Part shown: positions 1 through 4,653 of the stretch, piece by piece | How the letters are laid out: each line of letters starts with the position of its first letter | Position numbering within the stretch: the stretch's first letter is position 1 | Source: an uncultured Bacillota bacterium | GTDB taxonomy: Bacteria; Bacillota; UBA994; UBA5500 | DNA length: 5,986 bases | Reading direction: 5' to 3' | NCBI GenBank assembly: GCA_937874815.1 | Contig: CALNBW010000278.1 | Location: forward strand, 1 to 5,986 | Notes under the pieces: model-generated | Seen by the model: the letters and a program-made list of their open reading frames with translations, nothing else | What the model was told of the DNA's origin: nothing | Database searches by the model: none | Translations under genes and position numbers: made by a program

Positions 1-40
1 TAGGCTGCCTATCCTTTTTCCTGGTTTTATCTGCGGGCAC
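1..40 (-). CDS. 5' end of an unidentified gene (13 codons, runs off the left edge)
   Basis: A GTG at 40-38 opens a frame that stays free of stops to the window edge and begins MPADKTRKKDRQP, a very basic N-terminus. The start is supported by a full AGGAGGTG Shine-Dalgarno at 55-48 with a 7-nt spacer made entirely of T. Thirteen residues are too few to assign a family, so no function is proposed. It lies 55 bp downstream of the PerR-like gene on the same strand. Its ribosome site is part of the 3' arm of the hairpin at 49-81, so translation or transcription into it may be conditional. The alternative is that the hairpin is simply the perR terminator and the SD-GTG arrangement is coincidental. 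Confidence 0.45.
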   Translation of the reverse strand, partial: MPADKTRKKDRQP

Positions 41-90
41 AAAAAAACACCTCCTACAGCGTTATTATGGCTATAAGAGGTAGTTTTTTA
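41..90 (-). terminator. Intrinsic-terminator-like hairpin after the PerR gene
   Basis: On the minus strand ACCTCTTATAGC (81-70) pairs with GCTGTAGGAGGT (60-49) across a 9-nt loop (69-61). This gives 12 continuous pairs with two G-U wobbles. The U82-G48 wobble extends it, and T7 follows at 47-41. An A6 run at 89-84 can pair with the U-tract. On the plus strand the two wobbles become C-A mismatches, so the structure is better on the minus strand, the direction of perR transcription. It starts 15 nt beyond the perR stop. Its 3' arm contains the Shine-Dalgarno of the partial gene at 1-40. Confidence 0.65.
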
Positions 91-95
91 TTTGC

Positions 96-614
96 CTATT
101 CCTTTTTCTCGAAGCTATTCTGGCTTCCGCACTCAGGGCATTTACGAGGTTTACAACGCCCTTCTTTCTCGTGCCCGCATTTAGTGCACTTGAAAACTGC
201 CACTTCCCCAGCCTCCTTTGCTTTAGCTTCGGCCCTGCAATCGGCGCATATTCCTACAAACTCCAGCCTATGACCGGTAACGCGGCCGGGACAGGAGCCT
301 GCCGCTCGCTTATCTAGTTCGGGCTCATAGGGTAATTGCACGTCCGACACACTGCCACACTGACTACAACGAAAATGATAATGCGCTTCGGGGTTACCGT
401 CATAGCGATCTTGACCGCTACCGTAACTCAACTGCAAAATCTCGCCCATATTCACCAGCGACCGCAAATTGCGGTAGACCGTTCCTAAACTAACGTTCGG
501 GATTTGCTCCCGAACCCGCTCATAAATCCAGTCGGCTGTAGGATGGCTAGTGGTGCCGCGCAGGACTTCGAGGATTAAGCGGCGTTGTTCTGTCATTCTC
601 TGAAAACCACCCAC
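96..614 (-). CDS. perR: PerR-like Fur-family peroxide-sensing repressor with a C-terminal rubredoxin-like domain
   Basis: A 172-residue Fur-family DNA-binding regulator. Residues 7-70 form the winged helix (HPTADWIYERV, LGTVYRNLRSL). Residues 71-126 form the dimerisation and metal domain. Aligned by eye with Bacillus subtilis PerR, the regulatory metal ligands are all present: H24, D72, H78, H80 and D91, including Asp rather than Glu at the position typical of peroxide sensors. The structural zinc cysteines are C83, C86, C123 and C126. After the usual family end (about residue 130) comes a short Ala/Lys/Glu linker and a module at 140-169 with C143-x2-C146-G and C159-PEC162-G, like the rubredoxin tail of rubrerythrins. 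C154 and C108 are extra cysteines. The GTG start at 614 is chosen because AGGAGG (629-624) is 9 nt away. The ATG at 596 would be 27 nt away. Expected role: Fe/Mn-dependent repression of oxidative-stress genes. That it senses peroxide is inferred from the ligands. Confidence 0.88.
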   Translation of the reverse strand: MGGFQRMTEQRRLILEVLRGTTSHPTADWIYERVREQIPNVSLGTVYRNLRSLVNMGEILQLSYGSGQDRYDGNPEAHYHFRCSQCGSVSDVQLPYEPELDKRAAGSCPGRVTGHRLEFVGICADCRAEAKAKEAGEVAVFKCTKCGHEKEGRCKPRKCPECGSQNSFEKKE

Positions 615-623
615 TGGAAAGCG

Positions 624-629
624 CCTCCT
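624..629 (-). promoter_or_regulatory. Ribosome binding site that fixes the perR GTG start
   Basis: The minus strand reads AGGAGG here, 9 nt before the GTG at 614. The only nearby ATG (596) would need a 27-nt spacer, so the GTG start, adding six residues (MGGFQR), is preferred. Confidence 0.75.
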
Positions 630-631
630 GA

Positions 632-646
632 TAATAACGATTACTA
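632..646. promoter_or_regulatory. Candidate PerR/Fur-type operator (7-1-7 inverted repeat)
   Basis: TAATAACGATTACTA is an imperfect 15-bp palindrome. It agrees at 10 of 14 scored positions with the Bacillus PerR box TTATAATNATTATAA. It lies between the proposed -10 element and the Shine-Dalgarno of the PerR gene and covers the expected transcription start, which suits steric autorepression. A/T-rich chance similarity is possible. Confidence 0.5.
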
Positions 647-652
647 TTTACT

Positions 653-681
653 AGTTTACTCAATCCCCGTTGCTTTGTCAA
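653..681 (-). promoter_or_regulatory. Probable housekeeping promoter of the PerR gene
   Basis: The minus strand has a perfect -35 TTGACA (681-676), a 17-bp spacer and TAAACT (658-653) as a -10 element, 4 of 6 consensus matches. Transcription would begin near 646, inside the candidate operator. The promoter lies just beyond the stop of the upstream TPR gene, so perR can be expressed on its own. Confidence 0.6.
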
Positions 682-687
682 TCGCGC

Positions 688-1071
688 TCAGCGTCTACTA
701 GCGATCCGTTTGTAAGCCCGATGCAGTTGCTGGCTATCGTCGCTATCGGCCGTCATCTCTATGCCCCGCTTCAACCATTCTACAGCCATGGGCCGCTGGC
801 CCTGGCGCTCATAGTGAGCAGCCAACCGCAGATAGGCTGGGGCATAGGTTGGTGCTAGCTGCGCCACCCATTCGTAAGCCCAAAGCGCCAACTCCGTTTG
901 TTTTAATTTCTCGCAGTCCGAAGCCAACACGACCAGAGCTGCACGTATATCCTGCAGCTCCTCCTCCGACGCTCCTAGCAACATTGTTTGCATCTCCTGA
1001 TCTGCTTTGTCCCAGTCCCGTTTAATTGCAGCCCGCTTCACTCTCTCTAGGTAGGTTGTCGCCATTTTCAT
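688..1071 (-). CDS. Small two-repeat TPR protein of unknown function
   Basis: A 127-residue soluble protein without signal peptide or membrane helix. Two tandem 34-residue tetratricopeptide repeats can be placed at 43-76 and 77-110. The second is near-consensus (Y4, L7, A8, Y11, G15, A20, L24, G27, A32). The first keeps L7, A8, A20, Y24 and P32. TPR units are protein-protein interaction scaffolds, so an adaptor role is likely, but the partner is unknown. The N-terminal 40 residues are charged and helical-looking. The ATG at 1071 is chosen because GGGAGGTG (1085-1078) lies 6 nt upstream. A GTG at 1080 would itself be part of that ribosome site, and the ATG at 1065 is slightly far. The gene lies 88 bp downstream of the Lit gene on the same strand and may be co-transcribed with it. 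No terminator was seen between them. Confidence 0.75.
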   Translation of the reverse strand: MKMATTYLERVKRAAIKRDWDKADQEMQTMLLGASEEELQDIRAALVVLASDCEKLKQTELALWAYEWVAQLAPTYAPAYLRLAAHYERQGQRPMAVEWLKRGIEMTADSDDSQQLHRAYKRIASRR

Positions 1072-1077
1072 AATTAG

Positions 1078-1085
1078 CACCTCCC
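1078..1085 (-). promoter_or_regulatory. Ribosome binding site that fixes the TPR-protein start
   Basis: The minus strand reads GGGAGGTG, 6 nt before the ATG at 1071. The GTG at 1080-1078 is the tail of this site, so starting there would leave no separate ribosome site. Confidence 0.65.
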
Positions 1086-1108
1086 GCCACAGATGTTCGC
1101 TGTTCAGC

Positions 1109-1130
1109 TTGCCTATTCCTTCACGTTACA
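1109..1130. repeat. Leader segment with two short sequences repeated elsewhere in the window
   Basis: Bases 1109-1121 (TTGCCTATTCCTT) recur exactly at 92-104, and their core CCTATTCCTT recurs at 1852-1861. The overlapping bases 1120-1130 (TTCACGTTACA) recur exactly at 1901-1911. Two of the three core copies lie just upstream of minus-strand genes (TPR and Lit) and one at the end of perR. Function is unknown; this may be a shared leader motif or chance. Confidence 0.35.
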
Positions 1131-1159
1131 GTAAATTCTGTTTATCCCACTAGACAAAA

Positions 1160-1840
1160 CTAGGCTGCTCGGCTTTTATCCCTTTTGCGGCTGCCCCAAC
1201 AGGTTGCGGCCGCTAATGAAAACAGCAAAGCGCCGGCCCGCAGAGCTGTTTGCAGGGCCGCGTCAGCGAAGAATTGTTCTGGCAGCAGGTTAATCAGCAG
1301 GTCGGTGGCTGGGTCAAGCAGCCAAAGATCGTTACTGAAGCTAAGTAAGTGGAATAAAATGAAGGATTGGTTGAAATCCCGACTAATGAACAAGGCCAAC
1401 AGCGCACCGATCAGGATGGCCCCGATAGCGCCGCGAGTTAGCTTGATTAAATAGGTTTGAAAGCTGGCCCGACGATAGGCCCATACACCCCAGAGGGCCA
1501 ATAGCAGCAATAGCAGCCCGGTTAAGTATCTCACCCCAGCAAAGAGCTGCTGCACGTCCTGCATATGCAAAATCTCGCGCTCGTTTAGAAACCAGCGCGG
1601 GGTATCGTCTAGAGTGACCTCTAGATTGGGATCTGACAAAGATCCGCGCAAATAAGCTGCTGTATGCTCCGCGTAGCGATAAACATCGGCGTCGCCCATG
1701 CCAATGGTTTGCGGACTGCCTAATTGGAGCAATTCGCGGGAGATAAAGTTGGCATCGTAGGCCACCCCCTGCACTGCCAATAGAGCGGCGAGAACCAGCA
1801 GTGCCACCGCCAAGAATAAGTTACCAACTAGGCGTTTCAT
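1160..1840 (-). CDS. lit: DUF1461/TIGR01906 membrane protein, probable lipoprotein intramolecular transacylase (Lit)
   Basis: A 226-residue integral membrane protein with four predicted helices at about 5-27, 103-121, 135-153 and 199-215. An extracytoplasmic loop (28-102) and a second one (154-198) carry the family hallmarks: the H92-containing LHMQDV motif, and FHLLSFSNDLWLLDP with H164, N170, D171, W173 and D176. In the characterised Firmicutes Lit enzymes, two conserved histidines on the outer face act in moving an acyl chain from the diacylglyceryl sn-2 position to the N-terminal cysteine of lipoproteins. H92 and H164 are the natural candidates here. The assignment to the family is by recognised motifs; the enzymatic role is inherited from the family and not all DUF1461 members are tested. 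The ATG at 1840 is preceded by AAGGTGAT (1852-1845). The gene is divergent from the Na/Pi cotransporter across a 112-bp spacer. Confidence 0.75.
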   Translation of the reverse strand: MKRLVGNLFLAVALLVLAALLAVQGVAYDANFISRELLQLGSPQTIGMGDADVYRYAEHTAAYLRGSLSDPNLEVTLDDTPRWFLNEREILHMQDVQQLFAGVRYLTGLLLLLLALWGVWAYRRASFQTYLIKLTRGAIGAILIGALLALFISRDFNQSFILFHLLSFSNDLWLLDPATDLLINLLPEQFFADAALQTALRAGALLFSLAAATCWGSRKRDKSRAA

Positions 1841-1859
1841 TGCATCACCTTCCTATTCC

Positions 1860-1876
1860 TTAACACGATCTTAACG
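1860..1876 (+). promoter_or_regulatory. Candidate PhoP box (TTAACA direct repeat)
   Basis: TTAACA (1860-1865) and TTAACG (1871-1876) are separated by exactly 5 bp, giving the 11-bp periodicity of Bacillus PhoP sites (TT[ACT]ACA repeats). Measured from the candidate -10 element at 1908-1913 they would lie near -60 and -49, a typical position for PhoP activation. The downstream gene is a phosphate transporter, which makes the match meaningful, but no PhoP gene is in the window. Confidence 0.45.
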
Positions 1877-1900
1877 CGCTAACCCTTTTTCCAGCAAGCA

Positions 1901-1911
1901 TTCACGTTACA
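1901..1911. repeat. Second copy of the 11-bp TTCACGTTACA sequence
   Basis: An exact copy of bases 1120-1130. Here it overlaps the candidate -10 element of the Na/Pi cotransporter promoter, which hints at a regulator site, but two copies are not enough to claim one. Confidence 0.3.
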
Positions 1912-1913
1912 AT
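1908..1913 (+). promoter_or_regulatory. Candidate -10 element of the Na/Pi cotransporter promoter
   Basis: TACAAT matches 5 of 6 consensus bases. At a 17-bp spacing the -35 position (1885-1890) reads CTTTTT, a poor match, as expected for an activator-dependent promoter. Transcription would start near 1920, giving a 33-nt leader. Confidence 0.4.
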
Positions 1914-1952
1914 AATAATGACGAAGGTAGGATTCCCCTCGGAGGTGCAAAC

Positions 1953-3611
1953 GTGCAAAATAGTCTTACGATGTCCTTTGGTTTAATAGGAGGACTCGGC
2001 CTATTTCTCTATGGCATGCAGCTGATGGCTGACGGGCTCCAAAAAATGGCCGGTGATCGGCTCCGCCGGCTGATTGAAGTACTCACCGGCACCCCAATTA
2101 CTGGCATGCTGGTAGGGGCAGCAGTAACAGTGCTGGTGCAGAGTAGCAGTGCTACCAGCGTTATGGTTGTCGGGTTTGTTAATGCCGGCCTCATGACGCT
2201 CGCGCAAGCTATTTCCGTGATTATGGGTGCAGCTATTGGCACTACAGTTACTGCCTTTATGGTTTCCTTAAAGCTTACAGACTTAGCATTGCCGGCTATA
2301 GGCATCGGGTTCCTGCTGACGATTATTGGCAAACGCAAACGGACCAAATTTGTCGGACAGGCTATCCTAGGTTTCGGCGTACTCTTCTTAGGTCTAAACA
2401 TCATGGGCGACGCCATGATGCCCCTCCGCACTAACACAGTTTTCACGGGGCTAATGCTCAATTTTAGCCAGCAGCCATTGCTAGGCGTACTTGCTGGTGC
2501 GCTGTTTACAGCTATTGTGCAAAGCAGCAGCGCTACTAGTAGCCTTGTTGTGGCTTTAGCGGCCGAAGGCCTACTCGACCTTAACTCATCTTTCGCGCTC
2601 ATGCTTGGTGCCAATATTGGCACCACAGTCACTGCCCTGTTAGCATCATTGCCGATGAAACTGACGGCAAAACGGGCGGCCCTAGCCCCCCTGCTTTTCA
2701 AGGTGGCGGGGGTTGTCATCTTTATGGTGCTTTTTAACCCGTTCCTGGCAATAATAGCTAAGCTCTTCCCGACAGTAAGTAGGCAGGCGGCCAACGCCAA
2801 TATTCTTTTTAACGTGGCTAATGCCTTGATCATGTTACCTTTTATCCCTGTTTATGAGCGCTTGGTGGAACGACTGTTGCCGGGCGTAGACTCCACCGAG
2901 CCTCTGGGGGCAATTTACCTGGATAAGAACCTGCTGGGCACCCCTTCGGTGGCCTTAGGACAGGCAGCGAAGGAGCTAATGCGCATGGGGAATCTGGCAA
3001 TTCAAATGCTAGATGAATCCCTAACTGCTTTTGACTCCAGCGATGGCGTCCATCTAACCGAGATTGCCCAGATAGAAGATACTATTGACCAGCTGGAGCG
3101 GGATATTGTGGATTACCTGGTGCAATTATCCCAGGCCTCTTTAAGCGATGAACAATCGGAACGGCTCAATGCGCTGCTCCATGTCAGCAGCGACCTGGAG
3201 CGCATCGGTGACCATGCCCAGAATATTGCAGATTTGGCCGACTACCGCATCGAGCATCGCCTGCCTCTTTCCAATGAAGCGGAAGCGGAACTGACTGACA
3301 TGAGCACGCAGGTGCGCAATCTGGTGGAGAATGCGGTGTCTATCCTTACTTCAAATGACCAAGCGGGCGCGAAGCGCGTTATTGACGATGAGGGCAGTAT
3401 TGACCTGCTGGAGAAAAGCCTACGCCGCCAGCACATCAAACGGCTGAATAGCGGCACCTGTTTTCCGGCGTCGGGCATACTTTATCTCGATCTCATCTCC
3501 AATTTAGAACGCATTGCCGACCACGCCAATAATATTGCTGAAGAGTTGGCCGGAATCGAGGAGAAAAAACCTAACCCCCTCAGCAAAATGTCTCAGATAG
3601 CTAATAGCTGA
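1953..3611 (+). CDS. Na+/phosphate cotransporter (Na_Pi_cotrans family) with cytoplasmic PhoU domain
   Basis: A 552-residue membrane protein of the bacterial Na/Pi cotransporter family (NptA/YjbB-like), at the usual length. Residues 8-305 contain two inverted halves, each with the family signature QSSSATS (63-69 and 190-196) followed by GA(A/N)IGTTVTA (92-101 and 219-228). These repeats form the substrate and sodium site in this fold. Residues 335-535 form a PhoU-like helical domain with its two signature helices, DLERIGDHAQNIAD (414-427) and NLERIADHANNIAE (517-530), whose acidic and Asn residues bind metals in PhoU proteins. Expected role: sodium-coupled phosphate movement across the cytoplasmic membrane. 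In some relatives (YjbB) the direction is export, and the PhoU tail is thought to regulate flux; direction cannot be read here. The GTG start has GGAGGTG (1941-1947) 5 nt upstream. The 3' end overlaps the convergent dehydrogenase gene by 19 bp. Confidence 0.92.
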   Translation: MQNSLTMSFGLIGGLGLFLYGMQLMADGLQKMAGDRLRRLIEVLTGTPITGMLVGAAVTVLVQSSSATSVMVVGFVNAGLMTLAQAISVIMGAAIGTTVTAFMVSLKLTDLALPAIGIGFLLTIIGKRKRTKFVGQAILGFGVLFLGLNIMGDAMMPLRTNTVFTGLMLNFSQQPLLGVLAGALFTAIVQSSSATSSLVVALAAEGLLDLNSSFALMLGANIGTTVTALLASLPMKLTAKRAALAPLLFKVAGVVIFMVLFNPFLAIIAKLFPTVSRQAANANILFNVANALIMLPFIPVYERLVERLLPGVDSTEPLGAIYLDKNLLGTPSVALGQAAKELMRMGNLAIQMLDESLTAFDSSDGVHLTEIAQIEDTIDQLERDIVDYLVQLSQASLSDEQSERLNALLHVSSDLERIGDHAQNIADLADYRIEHRLPLSNEAEAELTDMSTQVRNLVENAVSILTSNDQAGAKRVIDDEGSIDLLEKSLRRQHIKRLNSGTCFPASGILYLDLISNLERIADHANNIAEELAGIEEKKPNPLSKMSQIANS

Positions 3612-4537
3612 GCTACGGCCACGGCACCGCGCCGTGCTAACTCGGCCAAGCATTCTGCCGTTGAACCGCCCAGATGCGGGGTCAAAATAACGTTGTCCAG
3701 CGTTAGCAATGGATTGTCAGTAGCTAGAGGTTCGGGGTCAAACACATCAAGGGCAGCGCCCGCTAAGCGCCCACTCAATAGTGCCGCTCGCAGTGCCTCT
3801 TGTTCAATGATAGCCCCCCGTGCGGTGTTAACCAAAAATGCGCCTGGTTTGAGCAACGCCAGGCGTTTTTTGTTGAGCAGCTGATAAGTATCATCCGTCA
3901 GGGGCGCATGAATGCTGACAATGTCGCTGGCTGCAAGTAGCGCCTCCAGGCCCACAACTTCGTATTCGAGGCTATCCACCTGGGGTAGACTACGGCTAGT
4001 CACTAACAGGCGTACGCCAAAGGGTTGCAGGAGCGCCGCAACCCGCTGTCCGATTTGACCAAAGCCGACCAGGCCGACCGTTCTACCCCGCAGCTCGGCC
4101 CCTAGCAAGCGACTGCTTTCCCAACCTGCCGCACGCAAAAGCTGATCGGCCCGGGGGATGTGCCGCAGGCTGGCTAGGATTAGCCCTAGTGTCAACTCGG
4201 CCACTGCATTAGCATTGGCACCGGGCAGATTTACCACTTTAATACCTAGATTAGCTGCAGCGGCCGTATCTACCTGATCAACACCGGCTCCATGCAAAAC
4301 AATGCCCCGCAGATGGGAACAGCGCCGTAAAAGCGGGGCTGGGATAGTGCCAGTGCGGACAAAGATGGCATCGGCCGGCTCCAGCTGCTGCCAGTAGAGC
4401 TCTAGCTCCCGCTGGCATGCAGAGAAGGGCAGATTAACTTCTTGTACTAGGGCTCGGCCAGCGATTACAGAGTTAAATATGTCTGTCCTCACAGGCGTAT
4501 CCGGTGTAGCTGTGATCATGATCTGCGGTAACCTCAT
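3593..4537 (-). CDS. D-isomer-specific 2-hydroxyacid dehydrogenase, probably NADP(H)-dependent
   Basis: A 314-residue soluble enzyme of the phosphoglycerate/hydroxyacid dehydrogenase superfamily. The catalytic domain is split (about 1-98 and 285-314) around a Rossmann domain. The nucleotide loop is GFGQIG (158-163). The catalytic trio is R240 (VNTARG), E269 (FDPEP) and H288 (TPHLGG). The residues after the second Rossmann strand are T180-S181-R182-S183, lacking the Asp that selects NAD. An SR pair there is found in NADPH-using glyoxylate/hydroxypyruvate reductases such as GhrA, so NADP(H) use is inferred. The substrate pocket G83-A84-G85-V86 fits this superfamily but does not decide the substrate. 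The protein lacks the C-terminal ACT/ASB domains of long SerA enzymes. The ATG has AAGGAGGT (4551-4544) 6 nt upstream. Its last 19 bp overlap the end of the Na/Pi gene. Confidence 0.87.
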   Translation of the reverse strand: MRLPQIMITATPDTPVRTDIFNSVIAGRALVQEVNLPFSACQRELELYWQQLEPADAIFVRTGTIPAPLLRRCSHLRGIVLHGAGVDQVDTAAAANLGIKVVNLPGANANAVAELTLGLILASLRHIPRADQLLRAAGWESSRLLGAELRGRTVGLVGFGQIGQRVAALLQPFGVRLLVTSRSLPQVDSLEYEVVGLEALLAASDIVSIHAPLTDDTYQLLNKKRLALLKPGAFLVNTARGAIIEQEALRAALLSGRLAGAALDVFDPEPLATDNPLLTLDNVILTPHLGGSTAECLAELARRGAVAVAQLLAI

Positions 4538-4573
4538 TCAACTACCTCCTTGCGTCTAATCATCTGGTAGCTG

Positions 4574-4582
4574 ATATTATCA
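4574..4582 (-). promoter_or_regulatory. Candidate extended -10 promoter of the dehydrogenase gene
   Basis: The minus strand reads TGATAATAT, a TG plus one base before TAATAT (4 of 6 consensus). No convincing -35 was found. It would give a leader of about 30 nt before the strong Shine-Dalgarno at 4551-4544. Confidence 0.3.
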
Positions 4583-4611
4583 TAACCGAAGAATCCGCTG
4601 TAGGAAAGTTG

Positions 4612-4620
4612 TGCTATACT
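4612..4620 (+). promoter_or_regulatory. Extended -10 promoter of the asparaginase gene
   Basis: TGCTATACT contains an extended TG element and TATACT (5 of 6 consensus), with no good -35 at 17 bp, as is common for extended -10 promoters. Transcription would start near 4627, just before the ribosome site GAGGTG (4643-4648). A start at the TTG of 4609 would lie upstream of this, which supports the ATG at 4654. Confidence 0.5.
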
Positions 4621-4653
4621 GAGCTTAAATTATCTAGTAAACGAGGTGCTTTT

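Noticed and set aside
1126..1134. TTACAGTAA palindrome upstream of the TPR gene as an operator
   Set aside because: A single 9-bp A/T-rich palindrome without a second copy or a well-placed promoter is not enough evidence.
2009..2833. A 274-codon minus-strand open frame antisense to the Na/Pi cotransporter
   Set aside because: Its translation is low-complexity and Ser/Ala/Thr/Pro-rich, mirrors the hydrophobic helices of the real gene, and has no family motif. The plus-strand gene explains the region fully.
3592..3612. CTCAG/CTGAG inverted repeat at the convergent gene ends as a bidirectional terminator
   Set aside because: Only 5 bp of continuous stem with an 11-nt loop and no T-tract on either side.
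4609..4653. A TTG-initiated 15-residue extension of the asparaginase
   Set aside because: It has no ribosome site, overlaps the proposed promoter, and adds residues upstream of a well-placed SD and ATG.
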